Below are positions 24,181-32,978 of a stretch of 33,143 bases of DNA, piece by piece. The notes under the pieces were generated by a model. That model was not told where the DNA came from. It was given only the letters and a program-made list of their open reading frames with translations, and ran no database searches. The stretch's first letter is position 1. Every line of letters starts with the position of its first letter. The stretch comes from an uncultured Bacteroidales bacterium (lineage in GTDB: Bacteria; Bacteroidota; Bacteroidia; Bacteroidales; UBA932): contig CAMVGM010000021.1 of assembly GCA_947167015.1 (NCBI GenBank), forward strand, positions 1 through 33,143, in the 5' to 3' direction. Position numbers and translations under genes: made by a program.

Positions 24181-25866
24181 ATGAGAATTATGAAACTCGA
24201 TAGAATCCTTTCATTCTTTTTCGCCGGTATCGTCCTGGCCTCGTGCGCTGACCTCAACTATACAGAGGAAAACACGCGTGACGAGGAATGGACCTATGAA
24301 TACTTCGCGAATGGTATCAAGAACATGGTATTCGACGTTTACGCACAGCTTTACGGCAACGAACTCGAGTCCAACAGCGCCTATTTCCTCGCCGGTGCCA
24401 CCGACGAGGCCCAGTACGCGCTCGAGACCGGTGCGATAAACAACTACACCAACGGTGGCTGGAGCGCCGCCAACCCGTATTCCAACATCTGGACGAAGTC
24501 CTACACGGCCATCGCGGACATCCACATGTACCTGGAGAAGATCGACCAGGCGGACATCACGGAATGGCAGTACAATCCGGACTATTCCAAATGGGTCCAG
24601 CAGCTGGAGCTCTTCCCGTACGAACTCCGCTTCCTGCGGGCCTACTTCTACTTCGAACTGTTCCGTGCCTACGGGGACGTGCCCCTCGTCACGACGACCC
24701 TGACCAACGCCCAGGCCAACAACATCGAGCGCACCAAAGCCGACGACATCGTGAAGTTCATCGTCGAGGAACTCGATGCCGTGGCCCCGTATCTGCCCGT
24801 TTCCTATGCGACCGAGGTGGAAGCCGAGATCGGCCGTGCGACCCGTGTCGCGGCCTTCGCCCTGAAGGCGCGCACCCTGCTGTATGCGGCTTCTCCGCTG
24901 TTCAACCCTTCGGGCGACCAGACCAGGTGGGCGAAGGCCGCCGAGGCTTGCAAGTTCATCCTGGACAATGCAGATGCCTGGGGGCTGAAACTCAGCGACT
25001 ACGGTTCCCTGTGGGGCCACGACGCGTTCTTCAATCCGGAACTGATCTTCGGCCTGGGACGCGGCGAGAGCAATTCCTTCGAGATGGCCAACTATCCGGT
25101 CGGCGTCGAGAACGGCTCCTCCGGCAACTGCCCTACCCAAAGCCTCGTGGACCAGTACGAGTTCCAGGACAACGGCGAGACCTTCGCCAAGCGCTATCCC
25201 GGCAGCATCGACCTGAACGAGGTCGATCCCTATGAGGGACTCGATCCGCGCTTCGCCCTCACGGTCGTGAAGAACGGTGACGAATGGCCGACCAACGGTG
25301 CCCAGAAGAAGGCGATCGAGACCTTCGTAGGCGGCTTCAACGCCTCCCCGAAATATGGCGCCACCCCGACGGGCTACTACCTGAGGAAGTATGTGGACGG
25401 TTCCTGCGTCACGACGGCGGACAACCAGACCACGCGCCGTCACACCTGGATCCTGTTCCGCCTGGGAGAGATCTATCTCGACTTCGCCGAGGCCGCGTTC
25501 TACGCCACCGGCAGCGCCAACGACAAGACCTATGGCCTGTCGGCGAACGACGCCGTCAACAAGCTTCGCAACCGTCCGGACATCAAGATGCCGAAGTTCA
25601 CCGAAGACGGCGACGCCTGGGTGGAGCGCTACGAGCGCGAGCGCCTGGTCGAACTCGCCTTCGAGAACCACCGCTTCTGGGACGTGCGCCGCTGGAAGAA
25701 AGGTGCGCAGTACTTCAGGACCATCCAGGTCGCCAGCATCAGCAGCGACCTGCAGCTCACCCGCTCTACCGTGACCCGCCAGTGGGATGACAAGTACTAC
25801 TTCTACCCCATCCCGCAGACGGAATTGAAGAAGAACCCCAAACTTGGTCAGAATCAGGGATGGTAG
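24181..25866 (+). CDS. SusD/RagB-like surface glycan-binding lipoprotein 2
   Basis: This is a 561-residue lipoprotein with lipobox VLASC (Cys22 from this start). SusD signatures are present: RFLRAYFYFELFRAYGDVPLV, RATRVAAFALKARTLLYAASPLFN, and ERERLVELAFENHRFWDVRRW near the C-terminus. Acidic residues after the lipid cysteine (TEENTRDEE) fit surface export. It partners SusC2. A second in-frame ATG at 24190 (MKLDRIL) fits the ATGAAA starts of neighbouring genes and may be the true start, which would shorten the protein by three residues. Confidence 0.94.
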   Translation: MRIMKLDRILSFFFAGIVLASCADLNYTEENTRDEEWTYEYFANGIKNMVFDVYAQLYGNELESNSAYFLAGATDEAQYALETGAINNYTNGGWSAANPYSNIWTKSYTAIADIHMYLEKIDQADITEWQYNPDYSKWVQQLELFPYELRFLRAYFYFELFRAYGDVPLVTTTLTNAQANNIERTKADDIVKFIVEELDAVAPYLPVSYATEVEAEIGRATRVAAFALKARTLLYAASPLFNPSGDQTRWAKAAEACKFILDNADAWGLKLSDYGSLWGHDAFFNPELIFGLGRGESNSFEMANYPVGVENGSSGNCPTQSLVDQYEFQDNGETFAKRYPGSIDLNEVDPYEGLDPRFALTVVKNGDEWPTNGAQKKAIETFVGGFNASPKYGATPTGYYLRKYVDGSCVTTADNQTTRRHTWILFRLGEIYLDFAEAAFYATGSANDKTYGLSANDAVNKLRNRPDIKMPKFTEDGDAWVERYERERLVELAFENHRFWDVRRWKKGAQYFRTIQVASISSDLQLTRSTVTRQWDDKYYFYPIPQTELKKNPKLGQNQGW

Positions 25867-25896
25867 TATGCTAATCGATTTTTAAGGATTACAGAC

Positions 25897-27852
25897 ATGA
25901 AAAGAATATTCAAATATTTCGGAGCATTCCTGACCGCCGCCCTGATGGGGACTTTCACGGGATGCAACATCCTTGAACCGGTCAGCGAATCGGCCGACCT
26001 CGGGTTGGGCGTAAAGGTGTTCTTCCCCACGAAGGTGGTGGCCGGACAGCCGATGACCATCAACGGTTCCGGCTTCACGGGCGTCAAGGAAATCGTTTTC
26101 CCCGACGGCGTCCGCGTGACCGATTTCGAGATCGTCAGCAATGAAATGATCCGGGTCACCGCACCGGCCGGCCTCGCCGCCGCAGGCGGCAAGATCCTCG
26201 TCCGGACCACGGATGAAGAAGCGGAGTCCCGTCTGGCGCTCACCCTCGGCAAGACCGTCGTTTCCGGTTTCTCCAAGCAGGAAGGCGAGGAGATCGGAGG
26301 CGGCGAGCAGCTGACCATCTACGGCGAGGACCTGGAATTCATCAACAAGGTCGAACTCCTGGACGCGGACGGCAATCCGCTCATCATCGAAGACGCCGGC
26401 TTCTACCGCAAAGGGGAAAGTTCCGTCATCATCATGATCCCGAAGAAGAACATCTTCGAAGGCAAATTCATCGGCAAACTGTACACCTACGACGGACGGG
26501 AGTTCCTCCTGCCGGAGCTGAGTTACAAACCGGCCTCCGACGGCGGACACTGGGAGACCGTGAAGACGGTCATCTGGGAGAATGACGATCCCGCCGGACA
26601 CGGTCCCGCCAACTGGAACGGCACCTACCGCTTCGCAGGCGAAGGCTTCGAAACCGGCGAGGAGATCGCCATCATCCCGACCGAAACCTGGGAGAAGATG
26701 AAGAGCGAGCCGTTCTACATCACCTTCTCGCACGATGACTGGTTCCAGGTCCGCGTCGTCACCGGATGGTGGAACTGCCAGTGGCCTTTCGGCAAGGAGG
26801 ATGACTTCACCCCGAACGCCCACACCGACATGCTCATCGACAACGGCGACGGCACGTATTCCATCGAGATCAATCTCAAGGACACCGATCTTGCCGCGAG
26901 CATGGATGCGGAGCATCTGCTCTTCACCGGCGGCGGATTCACCCCGCTCGAGCTCTACTTCTCGGAAGACATCTGGATCGACGGCGGCGGCCATTCCGAA
27001 ATCGTCAAGACCTCCGTCTGGGAGAATCCGGATCCCGCGGGCATCGGTCCGGCCAACTGGAACGGCACCTACCGCTTCGCGGGCGAAGGCTTCGAGACCG
27101 GCGAGGAGATTGCCATCATCCCGACCGAAACCTGGGAGAAGATGAAGAGCGAGCCGTTCTACATCACCTTCTCGCACGATGACTGGTTCCAGGTCCGCGT
27201 CGTCACCGGATGGTGGAACTGCCAGTGGCCTTTCGGCAAGGAGGATGACTTCACCCCGAACGCCCACACCGACATGCTCATCGACAACGGCGACGGCACG
27301 TATTCCATCGAGATCAATCTCAAGGATACCGACCTGGCCGCGAGCATGGATGCCGAGCACCTGCTCTTCACCGGATCCGGATTCACCCCGCTCGAGATTT
27401 TCTTCCAGGAGGAGATCTGGGTTGACGGCGACGGCTCCCCCAAGGAAGTGCCCATCTGGGAGAATGACGATCCCGCCGGACACGGTCCCGCCAACTGGAA
27501 CGGCACCTACCGCTTCGCAGGCGAAGGCTTCGAAACCGGCGAGGAGATCGCCATCATCCCGACCGAAACCTGGGAGAAGATGAAGAGCGAGCCGTTCTAC
27601 ATCACCTTCTCGCACGATGACTGGTTCCAGGTCCGCGTCGTCACCGGATGGTGGAACTGCCAGTGGCCTTTCGGCAAGGAGGATGACTTCACCCCGAACG
27701 CCCACACCGACATGCTCATCGACAACGGCGACGGCACGTATTCCATCGAGATCAATCTCAAGGATACCGACCTGGCCGCGAGCATGGATGCCGAGCACCT
27801 GCTCTTCACCGGATCCGGATTCACCCCGCTGAAACTCTACTTCCTCGAATAG
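25897..27852 (+). CDS. Surface glycan-binding lipoprotein with two IPT/TIG-like domains and three near-identical modules
   Basis: This is a 651-residue lipoprotein (lipobox FTGC, Cys23). Residues about 38-125 and 126-215 look like IPT/TIG Ig-like spacer domains (PMTINGSGFTGVKEIVFPDG; GEQLTIYGEDLEFINKVELL). Three modules follow, beginning near residues 226, 374 and 520. Each carries NWNGTYRFAGEGFETGEEI, a tryptophan-rich stretch GWWNCQWPFGKEDD and IDNGDGTYSIEINL. The aromatic cluster is suited to stacking on a beta-mannan chain. Three repeats on a stalk suggest avid, multivalent capture. No catalytic motif is seen. It fits the place of SGBP/SusE-F proteins after a SusD gene. The module family is not recognised; the binding role is inferred. 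Confidence 0.85.
   Translation: MKRIFKYFGAFLTAALMGTFTGCNILEPVSESADLGLGVKVFFPTKVVAGQPMTINGSGFTGVKEIVFPDGVRVTDFEIVSNEMIRVTAPAGLAAAGGKILVRTTDEEAESRLALTLGKTVVSGFSKQEGEEIGGGEQLTIYGEDLEFINKVELLDADGNPLIIEDAGFYRKGESSVIIMIPKKNIFEGKFIGKLYTYDGREFLLPELSYKPASDGGHWETVKTVIWENDDPAGHGPANWNGTYRFAGEGFETGEEIAIIPTETWEKMKSEPFYITFSHDDWFQVRVVTGWWNCQWPFGKEDDFTPNAHTDMLIDNGDGTYSIEINLKDTDLAASMDAEHLLFTGGGFTPLELYFSEDIWIDGGGHSEIVKTSVWENPDPAGIGPANWNGTYRFAGEGFETGEEIAIIPTETWEKMKSEPFYITFSHDDWFQVRVVTGWWNCQWPFGKEDDFTPNAHTDMLIDNGDGTYSIEINLKDTDLAASMDAEHLLFTGSGFTPLEIFFQEEIWVDGDGSPKEVPIWENDDPAGHGPANWNGTYRFAGEGFETGEEIAIIPTETWEKMKSEPFYITFSHDDWFQVRVVTGWWNCQWPFGKEDDFTPNAHTDMLIDNGDGTYSIEINLKDTDLAASMDAEHLLFTGSGFTPLKLYFLE
26572..27830 (+). 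repeat. Three tandem in-frame repeats of about 440 bp
   Basis: Copies start at 26572, 27016 and 27454 (periods 444 and 438 bp, both multiples of three). All three are identical over a 215-bp core (26668-26882, 27112-27326, 27550-27764). Copy 3 is identical to copy 1 over 27454-27764 (311 bp) and to copy 2 over 27550-27830 (281 bp), so it looks like a recombinant of the two. Differences elsewhere are mainly synonymous. Confidence 0.95.
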
Positions 27853-27871
27853 GAAGACGGCGCTTCTCATT

Positions 27872-27918
27872 GAAAAAGGGTGACCGCTTGGTCGCTTGAC
27901 CGGCGGCCACCCTCTTTC
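27872..27918 (+). terminator. Strong stem-loop between the glycan-binding protein and GH5_7-CE7 genes
   Basis: The arms 27872-27887 and 27903-27918 pair at 14 of 16 positions, and the loop itself holds GGTC/GACC. There is only a weak T-run (CTCTTTC), followed by A's. It may act as a partial terminator or as a 3' stabiliser that sets higher mRNA levels for the binding proteins than for the enzymes. Confidence 0.5.
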
Positions 27919-27934
27919 AAAAAAACCTTTGCGC

Positions 27935-30337
27935 GTGAAACGGACCGGAACTATCAAAAACATCATCGTCCTCCTGCTGTCGGCCGTCTGTATTTTCGGC
28001 TGCCGGCAAGAGGCCCCGTTCTATGACGTCGAGGAAGGACGCATCGTCCTGGACGGCGAACCCCGCTATTTCATCGGCACCAACGTCTGGTACGCCTCGC
28101 AGCTCGCCCTCGGCGACCCGGAGCGCCTGACCGCCGAACTGGACGCCCTGCACGCCCTGGGGCTGGACAACCTCCGGATCCTCGCCACCGACGAGAACTT
28201 CGAAGGGATGGACATCGTCCTCCGGGAACTGGAAAAACGCGGCATGTGCGCCGTGCTGTTCCTCAACAATGCCTGGGAATGGAGCCCCGACGGATACCGT
28301 TCCTGGCTGGAAAAGGCCGGCGCCGGACGCCAGCCGCATCCGGCGACCGACGGATACGGCGTTTATATGGACAGCATGTGGGCGTTTGCATCCAACCCCG
28401 CGGCGGTGAAACTCTACCAGGAGCACGTCCGGCGCGTAGTGGAGCGCTACAAGGACTCCCCCGCCGTCTTCTCCTGGCAGATCTGCAACGAACCGCGGCC
28501 CTTCACCGGCGACCCCGCGAAGATCGAGGATTTCATCGCTTACCTGCACGGGACGGCCCGGCTGATCAAGTCCGTCGACCCGCGCCATCTGGTGAGCACG
28601 GGCAACGAAGGATCCATCGGTTCCAACCAGGACATCGACCTGTTCACCCGTGTCAACGACTGCCCCGACATCGATTACATCACCATCCACATCTGGCCCT
28701 ATAACTGGAGCTGGGCGCGGGAGGAGGTGCTGACGGGGCCGGAGCCGGAGAAAGCCCTGGAGGCCGCACTCGCAAACACCGCCGCCTACATCGACGAACA
28801 CCTCGAAAAGGCCTACGACCTGCGCAAGCCCGTCGTCATCGAGGAGTTCGGCTTCCCGCGCGACGGCTTCGAATGGCGCAATGACGGCCCCACGGCCCTG
28901 CGTGACCGTTACTACGGCTACATCTTCGGCCGCGTGCTGGAGTCCGCCCGCAGCGCCGGACGTCTGGCCGGTTGCAACTTCTGGACCTGGAGCGGCTACG
29001 CCCCGCAGAATCCCGGCCACCAGTTCTGGCAGGAAGGCGACGCACTCGCCGGCGACCCGCCCCAGGAGGCCCAGGGCCTCAACGGCGTGTACCTCTCCGA
29101 CGAGAGCACCGTCTCCACCATCCGGAACTATACGGACAGCCTCTCCCGCGTCCTCACCCTCTGGGCGCCAGACCCCGACGGCTGGGTGTTCCGCGGCGAC
29201 GGCCCGCAGGTCCTGCACCTCCGTGCCGCCTCGCAGACGGCCGGCCGCCACCCGGTCTCCCTCGCCCTGGTACGCGACCTGGACCTGATGTCTCCCGCGC
29301 AAGACACGCTCCTGCTCCTGAAGCGGGACGCCCGCGTCCGTCCCGGCCGCCCGGCCCTGCTGGATTACGACCTGGGACGGCTCGAGCCCGGTTTCTACCA
29401 GGTCCGTCCGGACGGCGGGCAGGCCTTCAACATCGGCGTCAATCCCGAACGGATCGAGAGTCCGCAGGACAAGCAGCCGGACTTCGACGCCTTCTGGGAG
29501 CGGACCCTGGCTGAACTCGCCCTCGTCCCGATGGACGCCCGGATGGAACTGGTGCCCGAGCATTCCGACAACCATCGGAACACCTGGCGCGTCAGTTTCC
29601 GTTCGCTGGACGGCGCACAGGCCGGCGGCATCCTTTGCATGCCGGTCCGGGAGGGGAAGTATCCCGTTTCCCTGGAACTGATGGGCTATGGCGCCGAGCC
29701 CTACTGGTATGACCCCGCCGCCGAACCGGACCGGATCCAGTTCCTCGTGAGCGTGCGCGGGCAGGGCATCTTCAAGGAAGCCGAAGGCCGCTGGATCGAC
29801 CGGGGGCTGGACAGGAAGGAGCGGTTCTACTACCGCGGCGCCTTCTGCGACGTGGTCCGCGCCATCGACTTCGTCTGCTCCCTGGACCGTGCCGACACCT
29901 CGCGCATATACGCCTGGGGCGACAGCCAGGGCGGCGCTTTCACCTGGATCGCCGCCAGCCTGGACCACCGCGTCTGCGCCATCGCGCCCAGCGTGCCCTT
30001 CCTGAGCGACTATCCCGACTACGCCCGCATCGTCTGGTGGCCCGTCCACGAAGTGTTCGACGCCGCCGATGCCGCCGGGATCCCCCGGGACGAACTGATG
30101 CGCACCCTGTCGTATTTTGACGTCAAGAATTTCACCGACCGCGTGCAGTGTCCCGTCTATATGGCCTTCGGCCTGCAGGACCCGACCTGCCCGCCGCACA
30201 CCAACTTCGCCGCTTACAACCACGTCAGCGCCCCCAAGCAGGTCCACTGCGAGCCGCTCTGCGGCCACGCCATGTGGAAAGAACGGAGGTGGCAGCAGAT
30301 CCGGGCGGAGTTCTTCCAAACACAATTGACCAGATAA
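27935..30337 (+). CDS. GH5_7 endo-beta-mannanase fused to CE7 acetyl esterase (lipoprotein)
   Basis: This is an 800-residue bifunctional protein. A GTG start at 27935 is chosen because it gives a lipoprotein signal (KRTGTIKNIIVLLLSAVCIF then GC, Cys23); an upstream TTG at 27896 lies in the hairpin. The GH5_7 domain (about 30-405) has WQICNEPRPF (acid/base Glu186), TIHIWPYNW and VIEEFGFPRDG (nucleophile Glu304). A beta linker of about 100 residues follows. The CE7 domain (about 510-800) has RGQG (608-611), GDSQGG (Ser664), LQDPTCPP (Asp749) and CGHAMW (His778). It would deacetylate and cut acetylated mannan on one surface-anchored polypeptide. Confidence 0.9.
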   Translation: MKRTGTIKNIIVLLLSAVCIFGCRQEAPFYDVEEGRIVLDGEPRYFIGTNVWYASQLALGDPERLTAELDALHALGLDNLRILATDENFEGMDIVLRELEKRGMCAVLFLNNAWEWSPDGYRSWLEKAGAGRQPHPATDGYGVYMDSMWAFASNPAAVKLYQEHVRRVVERYKDSPAVFSWQICNEPRPFTGDPAKIEDFIAYLHGTARLIKSVDPRHLVSTGNEGSIGSNQDIDLFTRVNDCPDIDYITIHIWPYNWSWAREEVLTGPEPEKALEAALANTAAYIDEHLEKAYDLRKPVVIEEFGFPRDGFEWRNDGPTALRDRYYGYIFGRVLESARSAGRLAGCNFWTWSGYAPQNPGHQFWQEGDALAGDPPQEAQGLNGVYLSDESTVSTIRNYTDSLSRVLTLWAPDPDGWVFRGDGPQVLHLRAASQTAGRHPVSLALVRDLDLMSPAQDTLLLLKRDARVRPGRPALLDYDLGRLEPGFYQVRPDGGQAFNIGVNPERIESPQDKQPDFDAFWERTLAELALVPMDARMELVPEHSDNHRNTWRVSFRSLDGAQAGGILCMPVREGKYPVSLELMGYGAEPYWYDPAAEPDRIQFLVSVRGQGIFKEAEGRWIDRGLDRKERFYYRGAFCDVVRAIDFVCSLDRADTSRIYAWGDSQGGAFTWIAASLDHRVCAIAPSVPFLSDYPDYARIVWWPVHEVFDAADAAGIPRDELMRTLSYFDVKNFTDRVQCPVYMAFGLQDPTCPPHTNFAAYNHVSAPKQVHCEPLCGHAMWKERRWQQIRAEFFQTQLTR

Positions 30338-30347
30338 TAGTTCCCCT

Positions 30348-31886
30348 ATGAAAAAGTTTTCCTGCCTGTTGGCAATCCTGACGCTCCTGCTTCCTGCCTG
30401 CGGCGACCCGGTCGATCCGCAGCCGGTCGAGGCCGAAGCGCCCCGGCTCGTCTCCACCTCGCCGGCGGAAGGAACCGGCGACATTACGGCAAGTTCCCTG
30501 TCCGTCAAGTTCACTTTCGACCAGAACGTCAAGTGCACGGCACAGCAAGGCATCACCATCGACGGAGGCGCCTTCATCGACGGTGTCAGCGCCTACGCGA
30601 CGGAACTGACCGTGAACGTCGGCGGGCTGACCCGCAGCAAGAGTTATACGCTATCCCTGCCGGCAGGCACGATCCAGGGTTTCCGGGCCAACCAGAAGGC
30701 GTCCGAGCCCATCCAGTTCCATTTCTCGACCAAGGCAGCCCCCGCCCCTCCGGGACCCGACCCCGAGCCGCAGAACTGGGAGAAGGCCGCCGTCGCCGTC
30801 GTGAACATGGGCGTCGGCTGGAACCTGGGCAACACGCTGGAATCCAACAGCGGCGACGTGGACAACATGTGGATCGAGGCGTTCACCGGGCGGAGCACGA
30901 AAGACTATGAGACCGCCTGGGGGCAGCCCGTCGCCACGCGCGAACTCATCCATATGTTCCGGGAAGAGGGCTTCGGCGCCATCCGCGTCCCCGTCACCTG
31001 GTATCCCCACATGGGAACGGTCAACGTGACCGTCTCCGGCGACAAGGGTCACTGGGACATGTCCGGCTGGACGGGCTACACGGTGGATCCCGCTTGGATC
31101 GCCCGGGTGAAGGAAGTGGTGGGCTATGTCCTCGACGAGGGCATGTACTGCATCCTCAACGTGCATCACGATACGGGTACGGCCACCACCGCCTGGCTCC
31201 GGGCCGACCCGGCCGTGTACCTGGCCGTCCGGGAACGCTACAAGGCGCTCTGGAAGCAGATCGCCACGGAATTCGAGCCCTACGGACAGCGGCTCGTCTT
31301 CGAATCCTTCAACGAGATGCTGGACAAGGCGGGCACCTGGAACGCTTCGACGGCGGAAGCGCACGAGGTCATCAACAAATACAATGCGGATTTCGTGTCT
31401 ACCGTGCGCGCGACGGGCGGGAAGAACGCCTACAGGAACCTGATACTCAACACCTACGCGGCCAGCACGCAGCCGGTCGTGCTCCAGGCCTTCCGGCTTC
31501 CGGAAGACAGCGTGGAGGGCCACCTGATGGCCGAGGTGCACAGCTATGCCCCGTACCATTTCGCCTTCGACACCCCCACGCCGAAGAAGGAGTTCGACCA
31601 GGCCTGCGAGAACGAGGTGAAAGGCATCATCGACGGCCTGAACACCCACCTGGTCAGCAAGGGGATCCCCTGTGTCCTGGGCGAGTTCGGCGCCGATACC
31701 AGCCAGCGCAGCGAGACGGAACTCGCCAAGCAGGCGGCGTGCTATGTCACGGCCGCGACCCGATACAACATCCCCTGTTTCTACTGGATGGGCCTCAGCA
31801 ACGAAGGCGACCGCGCCGTCCCCAAATGGACGAAGCCCAAACTCAAGGACGCCATCTTGAAGGCGTATGAAGACAGCAAGCATTAA
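30348..31886 (+). CDS. GH5 endoglycanase (GH5_4-like) lipoprotein with N-terminal Ig-like domain
   Basis: This is a 512-residue lipoprotein (lipobox LLPAC, Cys18). Residues about 32-128 resemble a bacterial Ig-like (Big_5-type) domain (VSTSPAEGTGDITASSLSV). A proline-rich linker (APAPPGPDPEPQ) follows. The GH5 barrel (about 145-510) has GWNLGNTLES, ETAWGQPVATREL, RVPVTWYPHM, NVHHD, FESFNEM (acid/base Glu323), AEVHSY and LGEFGAD (nucleophile Glu446). These fit subfamily 4, which includes endo-glucanases, xyloglucanases and glucomannan-active enzymes. In this locus it would cut glucose-containing bonds of glucomannan; that substrate is inferred. It is 10 bp after the mannanase-esterase gene. 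Confidence 0.88.
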   Translation: MKKFSCLLAILTLLLPACGDPVDPQPVEAEAPRLVSTSPAEGTGDITASSLSVKFTFDQNVKCTAQQGITIDGGAFIDGVSAYATELTVNVGGLTRSKSYTLSLPAGTIQGFRANQKASEPIQFHFSTKAAPAPPGPDPEPQNWEKAAVAVVNMGVGWNLGNTLESNSGDVDNMWIEAFTGRSTKDYETAWGQPVATRELIHMFREEGFGAIRVPVTWYPHMGTVNVTVSGDKGHWDMSGWTGYTVDPAWIARVKEVVGYVLDEGMYCILNVHHDTGTATTAWLRADPAVYLAVRERYKALWKQIATEFEPYGQRLVFESFNEMLDKAGTWNASTAEAHEVINKYNADFVSTVRATGGKNAYRNLILNTYAASTQPVVLQAFRLPEDSVEGHLMAEVHSYAPYHFAFDTPTPKKEFDQACENEVKGIIDGLNTHLVSKGIPCVLGEFGADTSQRSETELAKQAACYVTAATRYNIPCFYWMGLSNEGDRAVPKWTKPKLKDAILKAYEDSKH

Positions 31887-31895
31887 AGACGCTCC

Positions 31896-32978
31896 ATGAT
31901 AAAACTGAAACCGAAAACCTGGCTGGCGGCAGCCTGCGCGATCGCACTGGCAGCCTGCAAGCCCGCCGCTCCCCAGGACGGGCCCGCCGCCCGCCTGCGT
32001 GCCGCCGCAGAAGCCGGCACGCCGCTCTACGGCCACCAGGACGACCTGATGTACGGCCACGCCTGGAACGCCAATCTCGATGAAGCCCGGGACCTTTCCC
32101 GGTCCGACGTCAAGGACGCCTGCGGGCACTACCCCGCCATCCTCGGCCTGGACCTGGGCGGGATCGAACTGGGCCATCCCCGAAACCTCGACGGGAACGA
32201 CTTCGCGCTGATGCGCCAGGCGGCCGTCGAGCACCACGCCCGCGGCGGGATCGTCACGCTGAGCTGGCACCTGCGCAACCCGCTCACGGGCGGCGACGCC
32301 TGGGACGTATCCTCCGACCGGGCCGTCGCCTCCGTGCTGCCCGGCGGCGAGAAGCACGCGCTGTTCACGGAATGGCTCGACCGGCTCGCCGACTGGATCC
32401 TTTCGCTCAAGGACGCGCAGGGCGCGCAGATTCCCGTTGTATGGCGCCCCTGGCACGAGCACAGCGGCAGCTGGTTCTGGTGGGGCCGGAACCTCTGTTC
32501 GGACGAAGAATTCAACGCGCTGTGGCGGATGACCTACGACCACCTCGTGCACGTACGCGGCATCGAGGGGATGGTCTGGGCCATCTCTCCAAATTATATG
32601 GACCGGGACTTCGAGCAGTGGGAGACCCGCTATCCGGGTGACGCATACGTGGATGTCGTCGGCCTCGACTGCTACGCATCGGCGGACCGGGAGCGCTATC
32701 TCCGCCAGATGAATGCGGGGCTCTCGTCCCTGCAGCGTTTCTGCGAGGAGCACGGCAAGATCCTCGCCGTGACCGAAACCGGCCTGGAAAGCCTCCCGGA
32801 CCCGGTCTGGTGGACCGGCACGCTGTCCGAAGCCCTCCGGGGCTTCCCGGTCAGCTACGTTCTGACCTGGCGCAACGCGAGCGACCGGCCGACCCATTTC
32901 TTTGCACCCTTTGCCGGGCAGGCGAGCGCGGACGACTTCGCCGCCTGGATCCGGCAGGACAAGATCACGGTATTATGA
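31896..32978 (+). CDS. GH26 beta-mannanase (lipoprotein)
   Basis: This is a 360-residue lipoprotein (lipobox LAAC, Cys21). GH26 signatures: YGHQDDLMYGHAW near the start, WRPWHEHSGSWFWWG (acid/base Glu188), VGLDCY and VTETGLES (nucleophile Glu294). This resembles the Bacteroides mannanases that release mannobiose. The residues after the lipid cysteine (KPAAPQDG) lack an acidic cluster, which hints at a periplasmic rather than surface location; this is inference. It would feed mannobiose to the epimerase and GH130. It overlaps the GH130 start by four bases (ATGA). Confidence 0.93.
   Translation: MIKLKPKTWLAAACAIALAACKPAAPQDGPAARLRAAAEAGTPLYGHQDDLMYGHAWNANLDEARDLSRSDVKDACGHYPAILGLDLGGIELGHPRNLDGNDFALMRQAAVEHHARGGIVTLSWHLRNPLTGGDAWDVSSDRAVASVLPGGEKHALFTEWLDRLADWILSLKDAQGAQIPVVWRPWHEHSGSWFWWGRNLCSDEEFNALWRMTYDHLVHVRGIEGMVWAISPNYMDRDFEQWETRYPGDAYVDVVGLDCYASADRERYLRQMNAGLSSLQRFCEEHGKILAVTETGLESLPDPVWWTGTLSEALRGFPVSYVLTWRNASDRPTHFFAPFAGQASADDFAAWIRQDKITVL

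Noticed and set aside
26572..27830. CRISPR-like or satellite repeat
   Set aside because: The repeats are about 440 bp, in frame and without spacers; they are protein-domain duplications.
27896..27934. TTG at 27896 as the start of the GH5_7-CE7 gene
   Set aside because: It lies within the intergenic hairpin and would add 13 residues before a clean lipoprotein signal peptide that begins at the GTG at 27935.
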